Notes under the pieces: generated by a model | What the model was told of the DNA's origin: nothing | The model's database searches: none | What the model saw: the letters and a program-made list of their open reading frames with translations, nothing else | Part shown: positions 7,911 through 15,485 of the stretch, piece after piece | Layout: every line of letters starts with the position of its first letter | Position numbering within the stretch: the stretch's first letter is position 1 | From: Hyphobacterium marinum | GTDB lineage: Bacteria > Pseudomonadota > Alphaproteobacteria > Caulobacterales > Maricaulaceae | DNA length: 64,000 nucleotides | Direction: 5' to 3' | Assembly: GCF_036330325.1 (NCBI RefSeq) | Contig: NZ_JAZDRO010000004.1 | Location: 1-64,000, forward strand | Program-made: the position numbers and the translations under genes

Positions 7911-8339
7911 GTGGACACACGATCGCTTCTCTTCCTTCCCGCTCTCGGGAAATTTTCCGATCTCGGCCTTCTGGGCCTGCGCGTCCTGACCGGGGCCTTC
8001 CTCGTCTATGGCGTGATGGACAATGTCACCAGCGCCGCGCATATGGCCGAGTTCGAGGCTTTCCTGACGGCGAACGGCTTCGCGATGCCAGAGCTGATGG
8101 CTCCGCTGTCGGTCTATGTCCAGCTGTTCTGCGGCGTGCTCTTCGTCATCGGCCTACTCACGCGCTGGGCGGGGCTGATTATCGCCTTCAACTTCGTCGT
8201 TGGTGTCGTGATGGTCCACTGGGCACAGGATTTTCGCGGCTGGTGGCCAGCCATCGTGCTGGTCTTCATCGGGCTGCAGTTCGCCGCGACGGGCGGCGGC
8301 CGCTACTCGCTCGACCGGCTGTTCTCGCCTCGCGCCTGA
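7911..8339 (+). CDS. DoxX-family membrane protein
   Basis: 142 residues with four predicted helices and the DoxX look: LRVLTGAFLVYGVMDN at about 22-37, the central VQLFCGVLFVIGLLTRWAGL, and a final WPAIVLVFIGLQFAATGGGRYSLDR. DoxX proteins are small inner-membrane proteins, some linked to redox and sulfur metabolism; a precise job cannot be assigned. Translation starts at a GTG. The 3' end overlaps the convergent thioesterase gene by 37 bp. Confidence 0.85.
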   Translation: MDTRSLLFLPALGKFSDLGLLGLRVLTGAFLVYGVMDNVTSAAHMAEFEAFLTANGFAMPELMAPLSVYVQLFCGVLFVIGLLTRWAGLIIAFNFVVGVVMVHWAQDFRGWWPAIVLVFIGLQFAATGGGRYSLDRLFSPRA

Positions 8340-8803
8340 CGGGCGCGCGCGGCTTTCACCTTGTCATGCGGCCGGTGGATGCAGGTCGCCGTGGCGTGGG
8401 CCAGCAACTGACCCTCCCGGTCCCACAAACGTCCTTCCGTGAAGAAGGTCTTGCGCCCTTTTTTCAGGACCTGGCCCTTCGCGCGGACGAAACCGGCCAT
8501 GACCGGCGCGAGGAAGCTTGTCTTCATCTCCAGCGTTGGCACCACACCGTCAAAGCCCAGCGCCGAGATCGCCGCGAGCGACATCGTGTCGTCGAGCATC
8601 GCGGTGATGAACCCGCCCTGGATCGCTCCGGCCGGACTGCACAGCTCCGGACCCGGATTGAACGTGCATTCAAATGTCATCGCTGTCGTGTCGACATCGA
8701 CGAATTCGAAACCGAGTAGTCTGGAATAGCCGGGCGCGAGTTCAGGCCGGGAGAAATACTGCCGAATCGTGGCCTCGTCCCACGGCGGACGCGGAAAGTT
8801 CAT
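8303..8803 (-). CDS. PaaI-type hotdog-fold thioesterase
   Basis: A 166-residue hotdog protein likely to hydrolyse acyl-CoA thioesters. The family motif around the catalytic acid is visible as GAIQGGFITAMLDDTMSLA (about residues 59-77), followed by TLEMKTSFLAPV and the GRLWDREGQLLAHATATC strand. Its ATG overlaps the stop of the upstream sspB gene by 4 bp (ATGA), so it is translationally coupled to sspB. The substrate is unknown. Confidence 0.87.
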   Translation of the reverse strand: MNFPRPPWDEATIRQYFSRPELAPGYSRLLGFEFVDVDTTAMTFECTFNPGPELCSPAGAIQGGFITAMLDDTMSLAAISALGFDGVVPTLEMKTSFLAPVMAGFVRAKGQVLKKGRKTFFTEGRLWDREGQLLAHATATCIHRPHDKVKAARARQARGENSRSSE

Positions 8804-9282
8804 TTCTTGCGGAAGCTGTCGAGACTGACGACTTCGGCACCGTCACCAGCCGCCGCGGCGCTTTCCTTGGCCGGCTTGGCTTTCGTCTCTTTCGGCGCGA
8901 AGCGCGGCACGCTGCCATCGTCGGGATTCAGCTCGAACTGCAGGTGGAAGCCGACGGAAGGGTCGTGGAAGCGATTGACGGCGGAGTAGGGAACTTTGAG
9001 GTATTTCGGCACGCCGTTGAATTTCAGAGTCACCTCGAAATGCTCTTCGTCCGCCTTCAGGTCCCAAAACTGGTGTTCCAGCACGATGGTCATCTCGTCG
9101 GGATATTTCGCCGCGAGCGATTCATCGATGTCGGTGCCGGGGGCCTGGGTCTTGAAACTGATGTAGAAATGGTGAGAGCCGGGAAGCCCGCCCGGCGCAG
9201 CAGCGCGGCCCAGCGCCTCGCGGATTACCCCCCGCAGCGCTTCCTGCGCCATGATGTCGTAGCGCATGAGGTCTTTGGCCAC
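8800..9282 (-). CDS. sspB: SspB-family ClpXP adaptor (alpha type)
   Basis: A 160-residue adaptor that binds ssrA-tagged proteins and tethers them to the ClpXP protease. It shows the SspB beta-barrel core (FYISFKTQAPG at about 40-50, LEHQFWDL at about 67-74, FNGVPKYLKVPYSAV), then a flexible Ala/Lys-rich linker. The C-terminal VVSLDSFRKK corresponds to the ClpX-binding tail of alphaproteobacterial SspB. It is the first gene of a two-gene operon with the thioesterase. The tmRNA gene that makes its substrates lies only about 1.5 kb away. Confidence 0.93.
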   Translation of the reverse strand: MAKDLMRYDIMAQEALRGVIREALGRAAAPGGLPGSHHFYISFKTQAPGTDIDESLAAKYPDEMTIVLEHQFWDLKADEEHFEVTLKFNGVPKYLKVPYSAVNRFHDPSVGFHLQFELNPDDGSVPRFAPKETKAKPAKESAAAAGDGAEVVSLDSFRKK

Positions 9283-9369
9283 GATAGCAACTCCCCCCGA
9301 AGTTCACGGTCTTGAAACCTAAACCCTTGATACGGGGGGTCAACGGAATCCGCCACTTTGGTATATATT

Positions 9370-9398
9370 TTGACAGTTGGACCCGTCTTGCGGGTAAT
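9370..9398 (+). promoter_or_regulatory. Candidate sigma-70 promoter for the P450 gene
   Basis: TTGACA at 9370-9375 is followed after exactly 17 bp by GGTAAT at 9393-9398, about 30 bp before the P450 start. The -35 box matches consensus completely; the -10 box is partial. Confidence 0.4.
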
Positions 9399-9427
9399 CG
9401 CGATGACGGCTGAACCCAGGTCCTGAT

Positions 9428-10774
9428 GTGATCATCCCTCCGATACCCGTACGCCAGTCGGCCCCGATGTCCCTCTTGCAGACAGCGCGGACGATGCGGC
9501 GCAATCCGGTCGAGCTGTTGCCGGTGGAGGCCTTTGAATTCACGCGGATTTCGGTCCCCTTCTTCGGCCGGACAGTCCACACGATTTCGGGGCCCGAGGA
9601 GATGAAAGCGGTCCTGCTGGACGATGCGGACGCCTGGCGGAAGTCGCCGTTGGTGATCCGCATGCTGCGGCCCGTCCTCGGGGATTCCATCCTGACGGCC
9701 CATGACGACAGCTGGCGGCGCCAGCGCAAGGCACTCCAGCCCGGCTTTGTGAAGGCGCGCATTCTCGACCTTGTCCCGGCGATGGCGGAAGCTGCGGACC
9801 GCGTCAGCGCCTTCGTGGGACAGGCCAGCCAACCCGCTGACGTGACGCCCGCACTGAACGAAGCCGCGCTCAGCGTCATCGAAAACGCGCTCTTCACCCA
9901 GGCGAAGTCCTTCAACCGCGCCATCATGCGCAAGGCCGTCGAGGATGTATTCGAAGGCCTGGGGAGAACCCGCTACAGCGATTTGTTGCCGCTGCACGAA
10001 GCCACGCCGCGGCTGATGGGCCGTAAGGCGCAGCGCGCCCGTCAGGTCTTGCGCAAGGCCCTGACCGGGGAAATCGCGGCCCGCCGCCTGTCCGGCGACC
10101 GCCATGAAGACCTGCTGCAACTGCTCCTGGATGCACGCGACCCTGACACCGGAGGTGGGTTTTCTGACAATGACGTCCGCGACAACCTGATCAGCCTTGT
10201 CGCGGCCGGGCACGAAACCACCGCCATCGCGCTGACCTGGGCGCTCTACCTGCTGGCTATCGACCCGGAGACGCAGGACCGGGCCGCAGCGGAGATCGAC
10301 AGCGTGCTGTCCGGCGGGCCGGTTACGAAGGAGTCCATCGCGAAACTGGTCTTTCTGCGGCAGGTGCTGGAGGAGACGATGCGCCTCTACCCGCCCGCGC
10401 CGATGATCGGACGCCGGGCGATCCGCAATACGCAGATTGCCGAGCGGCAAGTAAAGCGCGGCGATATAGCGCTCGTGGCTTTTTATGCGCTGCAGCGCCA
10501 TTCGCGGTACTGGGACAATCCCGACGCGTTCGACCCGGACCGGTTCTCACCCGAACGCCGCCCGACGGATCCTTGGGTCTACCGCCCGTTCGGGGGCGGA
10601 CCGCGTGCCTGCATCGGGTCGGGCTTTGCCATGACCGAAGCGATTGTGATCCTGGCGACGTTGCTGCGCGACTATCGCTTTGCGCCGGTCCACGGCCATG
10701 CGGTCAATCCGGTGATGACCATCACCTTCCGTCCCGAAGGCGGCCTGCCGCTTTACATCACGCCAAGACAATAA
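9428..10774 (+). CDS. Cytochrome P450
   Basis: A 448-residue soluble heme monooxygenase. All diagnostic motifs are present: the I-helix oxygen-activation motif AGHETT (260-265), the K-helix E316-T-M-R319, and the heme-ligand loop FGGGPRACIG with the cysteine thiolate at C395. No transmembrane anchor is evident, so it is a typical bacterial P450 needing ferredoxin and a reductase. None is adjacent; candidates lie at 59.7 and 61.4 kb. The start is a GTG at 9428; the ATG at 9467 is possible. The MRLYPPAP region resembles enzymes that act on fatty acids or terpenoids, but the substrate is unknown. Confidence 0.94.
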   Translation: MIIPPIPVRQSAPMSLLQTARTMRRNPVELLPVEAFEFTRISVPFFGRTVHTISGPEEMKAVLLDDADAWRKSPLVIRMLRPVLGDSILTAHDDSWRRQRKALQPGFVKARILDLVPAMAEAADRVSAFVGQASQPADVTPALNEAALSVIENALFTQAKSFNRAIMRKAVEDVFEGLGRTRYSDLLPLHEATPRLMGRKAQRARQVLRKALTGEIAARRLSGDRHEDLLQLLLDARDPDTGGGFSDNDVRDNLISLVAAGHETTAIALTWALYLLAIDPETQDRAAAEIDSVLSGGPVTKESIAKLVFLRQVLEETMRLYPPAPMIGRRAIRNTQIAERQVKRGDIALVAFYALQRHSRYWDNPDAFDPDRFSPERRPTDPWVYRPFGGGPRACIGSGFAMTEAIVILATLLRDYRFAPVHGHAVNPVMTITFRPEGGLPLYITPRQ

Positions 10775-10776
10775 GG

Positions 10777-11105
10777 GGAGAAGTGGGGGCTTCTGTTGCC
10801 AGGTGCCCCCGAACCCCGCCTGCGGCTTGCTAGAGCCGAGGACTTAGAGCGAAGTCATCGCGCCGCATTACGCAGCGAGAGCGACCTCTTCAGCATAGTT
10901 GTCATTCGCAACTACAATAATGGGCATTTAACGGTACCCATGCGGACGAAAGCTGACGTCTTTAGCCGTCTGTCGATCCTAATTCGGCCCCTTAATGCTC
11001 CGGCGCTTTTGCATCACGCGGGAGGAAATTGGTGGAGCCGCCGGGAATCGCACCCGGGTCCAGTCCGGTTATTACACGCGCCTTTATCGTCATAGCCGGC
11101 AAGCC
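10777..11105 (-). ncRNA. ssrA: Permuted two-piece transfer-messenger RNA
   Basis: On the minus strand the acceptor half comes first. It ends with a T-arm (CCGGG, TGCGATT, CCCGG) and CGGCTCC-A-CCA, whose last base is 11030. After 38 bases the coding half begins at 10991 with GGGGCCG, which pairs with CGGCTCC in acceptor-stem fashion. About 80 bases on, TAGTT precedes the resume codon GCG and an open frame ANDNYAEEVALAA-stop, giving the tag AANDNYAEEVALAA after the charged alanine. A GGGGGC/GCCCCC pseudoknot-like pairing follows near 10785. This is the circularly permuted arrangement known from alphaproteobacteria. The outer ends are approximate. Confidence 0.9.
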
Positions 11106-11166
11106 GGCAGCCCTAATATAGGCCTTCGAGAGGTTGATTTAAAGTGAGCGGTGCGGCGCGGTGCCC

Positions 11167-12066
11167 TTAAAGCGTGGAGACGAAGATCAGTCCGATCGCC
11201 ACGAAGACCGCCGAGGTCACATAGCCCATGCAGATGAGGACGGACCGCAGGATCGCGCCGAACCAGCTCGAGGCGTAGAAGCCCCGGTCATACAGGGTGA
11301 CGGCAGCATTGGACGTCAGGATTGCCGTGACCAGGACGGTGATCCCTGCCCAGGCCGGCAGCGGAATAAAGACGGCGAACACGACCAGTGCGGCCAGCGG
11401 CAACAGGAAGGCCGCGTGGAAGTATAGCGCATGGATCGTATGCTCGATCAGTTTTCGGCGCGGATGGAGTATGAGGCTCATCAGCGCAAAGACGAACACC
11501 ATCAGGATGAGCGCCTGGCTCGAGGCCGCCGACGCACGTTCTTCCAGCATTTCGGGATGGTTCATCGCGTCCAGGGCGGTGTCGTTCCAGAAATCCGAGA
11601 CCCCCTGCTCGCGGGCGCGATCGATGACGATGGCCTGATCTTCGGGTGAAAGAGTTTGGGCCTGCCCGTCACGCGGACGCTGGAAGATCGTCACGAAGAT
11701 GGACGGTGCCCCGTCGGCCGACGTGGTGGTCTCGACCGCCACGATGCGCACGCCGGAAAACGCAATGGCGGCGAAGAAAATCAGGCTGGCGATGATGTAG
11801 AGCCGCACCGGCGGGGTGAAGCTTTGTCGCTTGCCATCGACATAGTCGCGCGCCACGCGGCCGGGCCGCGTATAGAGCTGGCGGAAAGTGGTCAGGATCC
11901 GCCCGTCCCAGGAAAACAGGCCATCGAGCGTATCGGTGACCAGCGACCAGGCCGGGCGCCGGATGTCTTCGCGCGACTGGCCGCATTCGGCGCAATAGGC
12001 CCCGTCGAGCGCCGCGCCGCAATTGGCGCAGGTGTCAGGCTTTACGTGTCCCGCCTTGGTCGTCAT
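11167..12066 (-). CDS. DUF3667-type zinc-ribbon membrane protein (copy 2)
   Basis: 299 residues. A two-CxxC zinc ribbon (CANC at about 12-15 and CAEC at about 26-29) is followed by the conserved block SLVTDTLDGLFSWDGRILTT, TRPGRVARDYVDGKRQSFTPPVRLYI, and then four to five hydrophobic segments. This is the DUF3667 architecture; function is unknown. It is a close paralogue of the gene at 12312-13208, and both read in the same direction, separated by REP-like palindromes. The tmRNA gene lies downstream. Confidence 0.85.
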   Translation of the reverse strand: MTTKAGHVKPDTCANCGAALDGAYCAECGQSREDIRRPAWSLVTDTLDGLFSWDGRILTTFRQLYTRPGRVARDYVDGKRQSFTPPVRLYIIASLIFFAAIAFSGVRIVAVETTTSADGAPSIFVTIFQRPRDGQAQTLSPEDQAIVIDRAREQGVSDFWNDTALDAMNHPEMLEERASAASSQALILMVFVFALMSLILHPRRKLIEHTIHALYFHAAFLLPLAALVVFAVFIPLPAWAGITVLVTAILTSNAAVTLYDRGFYASSWFGAILRSVLICMGYVTSAVFVAIGLIFVSTL

Positions 12067-12127
12067 GCGGTCCCTCCCCGGTCACCACGCTAGCGCGGCG
12101 CGCCGGGCGAGGCGAGAGACTCATCCC

Positions 12128-12216
12128 TGAAACCCCGGCCGGAGCGACAGCGAAGAGCCGGGGCCTCATGACGGCTCAACGAGGTCCCGGATGCCGCTCG
12201 CGCGGCTCCGGGAATT
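12128..12216. repeat. REP-like paired palindrome (unit 1)
   Basis: The unit opens TGAAACCCCGGC, closes its first hairpin with GCCGGGG at about 12157-12164, and carries a second hairpin TCCCGGA/TCCGGGA at 12186-12213. The same organisation occurs at 13271-13355. It occupies most of the 245-bp space between the two DUF3667 genes. Confidence 0.65.
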
Positions 12217-12311
12217 CAAGAGTGTGTTTTGTCCGAACAGGAATGCGCAGGGCCCTCTGACTGGATCAGAAGGCCCGGCTTGCCCCGGTTCTTCCGGGCG
12301 AGGCGAGGGGG

Positions 12312-13208
12312 TTACAACGTTGCCACGAGGATCAGGGCGGTGACGACCAGGATGGTGGTTGCCGAATAGACCACCAGGATGACCAGAGAACGCAACACAG
12401 CTCCGATCCAGCTCGATCCGTAAAACCCGCGGTCGAACAGCGTGTAGGCCGACAGTGACGCCAGAGACGCAGCCGCGATCAGTCCGAGGGCTAGACCGGT
12501 CGGCAAATCGAGCCAGACCGCGATGATCAGGAGGAAGCCTGCCACCGGCAGGAAGGCCGCGTGATAATAGAGTGCGTGGATGACATGGCGGATGACGGCT
12601 GTGCGCGGGTGCAGCGCCATGTTCATCAGGATGAAGACGAAGACCATCAGGATCAGCGCCTGATTGGCCGCTGCGGCGGTCTTTTCCTCGGTGCCGCGTG
12701 GATCTTCTGCGGCCCGCAATGCGATGCGGATCACGCTCTCCGGATTACCCAGGCCGCGGGCGAGGGCATAGAAGTCCTCCCGCTCCTCGTCCGTCAGATT
12801 GAGAGGTTCGCTGGTGCCCGGCGGCTGGAACATGGTCAGGCTGATGCCCGGCCCGGCTTCGCTCATCGACGTGTTGACCGCGATGATCCGCACGCCCGAC
12901 AGCGTCATTGCCGCGAAAAAGACGAGGCTGACAATGAGGTAGAGCCGGATCGGCGGGGTAAAGCTCTGCCGCTTGCCGTCGGCATAATCGCGCGCCACGC
13001 GGCCCGGCCGCGTGTAAAGCTGGCGCAGCGTCGTCAATAGCCGGCCGTCCCACGAGAACAGCCCGTCGAGCGTATCGGTCGCCAGCGTCCAGAAGGGCCG
13101 ATTGATATCCTCGCGCGACTGCCCGCACTCGGCGCAATACGCGCCGGTCAGGATCGCGCCGCAATTGGCGCAAGTCTGTGATGGCTCCGTCGTTTCGGTG
13201 TTCGCCAC
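12312..13208 (-). CDS. DUF3667-type zinc-ribbon membrane protein (copy 1)
   Basis: 298 residues, colinear over its whole length with the gene at 11167-12066: zinc ribbon CANC/CAEC, SREDINRP, TDTLDGLFSWDGRLLTT, TRPGRVARDYADGKRQSFTPPIRLYL, then several membrane segments (about 90-110, 185-205, 215-260, 275-298). Function unknown. The pair is best explained by tandem duplication. The central periplasmic or loop region (about 115-175) is the most different part. Confidence 0.85.
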   Translation of the reverse strand: MANTETTEPSQTCANCGAILTGAYCAECGQSREDINRPFWTLATDTLDGLFSWDGRLLTTLRQLYTRPGRVARDYADGKRQSFTPPIRLYLIVSLVFFAAMTLSGVRIIAVNTSMSEAGPGISLTMFQPPGTSEPLNLTDEEREDFYALARGLGNPESVIRIALRAAEDPRGTEEKTAAAANQALILMVFVFILMNMALHPRTAVIRHVIHALYYHAAFLPVAGFLLIIAVWLDLPTGLALGLIAAASLASLSAYTLFDRGFYGSSWIGAVLRSLVILVVYSATTILVVTALILVATL

Positions 13209-13270
13209 GCTGTCCCTCCCGGAACCGCCACGCTAGCGCGCCGGACCGGGAGAGGCGAGGGGAGTATTCT

Positions 13271-13355
13271 TGAAACCCCGGCCGGAGCATTTGCGACGCG
13301 CCGGGGCCGTGTGAAACTGGCCAAGGTCCCGGCTCTCGCTAGCTCGGCCGGGATT
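13271..13355. repeat. REP-like paired palindrome (unit 2)
   Basis: Begins TGAAACCCCGGCCGGAGC like unit 1 at 12128. The first hairpin closes with GCCGGGG near 13300, and a second hairpin GTCCCGG/CCGGGAT lies at 13326-13353. Confidence 0.65.
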
Positions 13356-13388
13356 TCGGTGCTTTGTTGGTTCGCGCCACACGAAACC

Positions 13389-13422
13389 TGAAACCCCGGG
13401 CGCGATAGCGACCCGGGGCCTC
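13389..13422. repeat. REP-like palindrome (half unit)
   Basis: TGAAACCCCGGG followed by CCCGGGG about 11 bases later: the first hairpin of the same family without the second. It sits immediately after the VOC gene stop and could protect its mRNA 3' end. Confidence 0.55.
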
Positions 13423-13433
13423 AAGAAGGACAA

Positions 13434-13805
13434 CTAGCCCATCGTGAAGACGTTCAGCTTGTTGCCATCCGGGTCGCGGAAATAGCCGGCATAAAAGCCG
13501 CTGTCGCCGCGCGGACCGGCCGCGCCTTCGTCTTTTGCGCCGAGGCTGATGGCGAGCGCATAGACCTTGTCGACCTGTTCCTTCGAGTCCGCCTGAAACG
13601 CCGCCATGACGCCATTGCCGACCGTGGCGGCCTGGCCGTCGAACGGTTTGGTCGCGGCGATGCCGCACCCGCCGCCGGGCTTGCCCCAGGCGATGAAAGT
13701 GTCGAAATCCATCATCCGGCCGACGCCAAATTCGGCGCAGATCTTGTCGTAGAATTCCGCGGCGCTTTTGAGGTCGTTGGTGCCGACCGTCACATATCCA
13801 AGCAT
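13434..13805 (-). CDS. VOC-superfamily (glyoxalase-like) protein
   Basis: A 123-residue vicinal-oxygen-chelate protein. It starts MLGYVTVGTNDLKSAAEFYD, has the middle strand GGGCGIAATKPFDGQ, and ends with the typical GFYAGYFRDPDGNKLNVFTMG. Proteins of this subgroup are often listed as glyoxalase or bleomycin-resistance relatives, but substrates are seldom known. The start at 13805 was chosen because the family begins at this methionine; the 12 residues upstream are unrelated. Confidence 0.87.
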   Translation of the reverse strand: MLGYVTVGTNDLKSAAEFYDKICAEFGVGRMMDFDTFIAWGKPGGGCGIAATKPFDGQAATVGNGVMAAFQADSKEQVDKVYALAISLGAKDEGAAGPRGDSGFYAGYFRDPDGNKLNVFTMG

Positions 13806-14001
13806 GTAAATGTTCCCTCTATGTTCCGATCTGGTCACCATAGCCGAACGGCCCCGCGAGGCGAGTCAAATTTTTGTGTCGGCACGATGTAAGGGTGAAT
13901 TGGCCGTGGAAAACTCGCCCCCCGCCTGAGACCCGTTAACGCGTTCCGGGCCCAGGCGCGTTAGGCTGGCTCCAGCGAATCGGTATGCGGAGCGAATTGC
14001 C

Positions 14002-14856
14002 ATGGGCGAGGCAGTACGGATCGAGGATTTCCCGAGAGCGGGCGGACGGGCCTCGGCGGTCGAGACGGCCTATCTCGACCTGCTTGAGGATATCCTCAAG
14101 AACGGCACCCCTCAGGAAGACCGCACGGGCGTGGGCACGCTGTCGGTCTTCGGGCGGCAGTTGCGCTGTGACCTCTCCGAAGGCTTTCCGCTTCTGACCA
14201 CCAAGAAAGTACATTTCCGCTCGATCGCCATCGAGCTGCTCTGGTTTTTACGCGGCGAGACGAATGTGCGCTGGCTGCAGGACCGTGGCGTGACGATCTG
14301 GGATGAATGGGCTGACGAAAAAGGCGATCTCGGCCCCGTCTACGGCAAGCAGTGGCGGCGCTGGGAAGGCCCGGACGGCACCGAGGTCGACCAGCTCTCC
14401 GATGTCCTGGAACAGATCCGCACCAATCCGGCCTCACGCCGCCTGATCGTGTCGGGCTGGAATCCGCCCGACGTGCCGAACATGGCGCTGCCGCCCTGCC
14501 ACACGCTCTACCAGTTCAATGTCGCGAACGGCCGGCTCTCCTGCCAGCTTTACCAGCGGTCTGCCGACATGTTCCTCGGCGTGCCGTTCAATATCGCCTC
14601 CTATGCGCTCCTGACCTGCATGGTCGCACAAGTTGCCGGGCTCGAGCCGGGTGAATTCATCCACACTTTCGGCGATGCGCACATCTACACCAACCACATG
14701 GACCAGGTGCGCGAACAGCTCTCTCGCGAGCCGCGCGCTCTGCCACGCCTGTCGCTCAATCCGGACCGGGCCGACCTCTTCGCCTTCGAGTACGAGGACA
14801 TCACGGTCGAGGGCTATGACCCGCACCCGGCCATCAAGGCCCCGGTGGCGGTGTGA
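14002..14856 (+). CDS. thyA: Thymidylate synthase
   Basis: A 284-residue enzyme that methylates dUMP to dTMP with methylene-tetrahydrofolate, leaving dihydrofolate. The catalytic loop LPPCHTLYQF (about residues 163-172) contains the nucleophilic cysteine; DRTGVGT near residue 41 and YQRSADMFLGVPFNIASY (about 181-198) are the phosphate and dUMP motifs. It is the first gene of a dense operon, and its stop overlaps the GTG of folA, which recycles its product. Confidence 0.97.
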   Translation: MGEAVRIEDFPRAGGRASAVETAYLDLLEDILKNGTPQEDRTGVGTLSVFGRQLRCDLSEGFPLLTTKKVHFRSIAIELLWFLRGETNVRWLQDRGVTIWDEWADEKGDLGPVYGKQWRRWEGPDGTEVDQLSDVLEQIRTNPASRRLIVSGWNPPDVPNMALPPCHTLYQFNVANGRLSCQLYQRSADMFLGVPFNIASYALLTCMVAQVAGLEPGEFIHTFGDAHIYTNHMDQVREQLSREPRALPRLSLNPDRADLFAFEYEDITVEGYDPHPAIKAPVAV

Positions 14857-15389
14857 GTGCAACGGGCCGGGTCAAGGACATCCACATCGCTCTCGTCGCC
14901 GCGCGCGGGAAGAATGGCGTCATTGGCCGGGAGGGTGATCTGCCCTGGCGGCTGAAGTCCGACCTCGCCTGGTTCAAGCAGATCACCTTCGGCAAGCCTG
15001 TCATCATGGGCCGCAAGACCTGGGACAGCCTGCCGAACAAGCCCCTGCCGGGCCGGGCCAATATCGTGGTGACACGCCAGCAGGGTTTCGTCGCCGACGG
15101 CGCTTTGGTCTGTCATTCGCTGGAAGACGCCATCCAGACCGCCCGCCAACGGGCGAAGGAAACCGGCATCGACGAGGTCTCGGTCATCGGCGGAGCGCAG
15201 ATCTATGCCGAGGCGCTTCCCCTGGCTGACCGGCTCTACCTGACCGAGGTCGATGCCGCGCCGGACGGCGAGGCGGTTTTCCCGGACATCGACGAAGCCG
15301 CATGGACGGAAAAGCATCGCGAGGCGCGCGCGGCTGGCGAAGCGGACGACCATGATTTCGTCCTGCGCGTCCTTGAACGCACCGCCTAG
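14853..15389 (+). CDS. folA: Dihydrofolate reductase
   Basis: A 178-residue NADPH-dependent enzyme that restores tetrahydrofolate. N-terminal strand IALVAARGKNGVIGREGDLPWRL carries the folate-binding L-P-W-R motif, followed by MGRKTWDSLP and the late GGAQIYAEAL nucleotide-binding motif. It starts with GTG overlapping the thyA stop (GTGA), so the two are translationally coupled: ThyA generates dihydrofolate and FolA reduces it. Confidence 0.96.
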   Translation: MSATGRVKDIHIALVAARGKNGVIGREGDLPWRLKSDLAWFKQITFGKPVIMGRKTWDSLPNKPLPGRANIVVTRQQGFVADGALVCHSLEDAIQTARQRAKETGIDEVSVIGGAQIYAEALPLADRLYLTEVDAAPDGEAVFPDIDEAAWTEKHREARAAGEADDHDFVLRVLERTA

Positions 15390-15485
15390 CGGGACGCGGA
15401 CGCGGCGGGTTCCGCTTGAACCTGCGGCCCAAGGCGTCCAAATAGACACCTGAGACGCGAATATCCTTGGAGGACAGCACACCCT

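Noticed and set aside
9122..10501. A 459-codon minus-strand frame opposite the P450
   Set aside because: It overlaps both sspB and the P450, which have complete motif sets; no family features of its own.
11030..11105. An isolated tRNA gene suggested by the T-arm and CCA end
   Set aside because: There is no anticodon arm or 5' half in place; the matching 5' half is downstream with the tag frame, so it is the acceptor half of a permuted tmRNA.
12128..13422. A CRISPR array
   Set aside because: The repeats are three palindromic units of unequal length with a gene between them, and no regular spacers.
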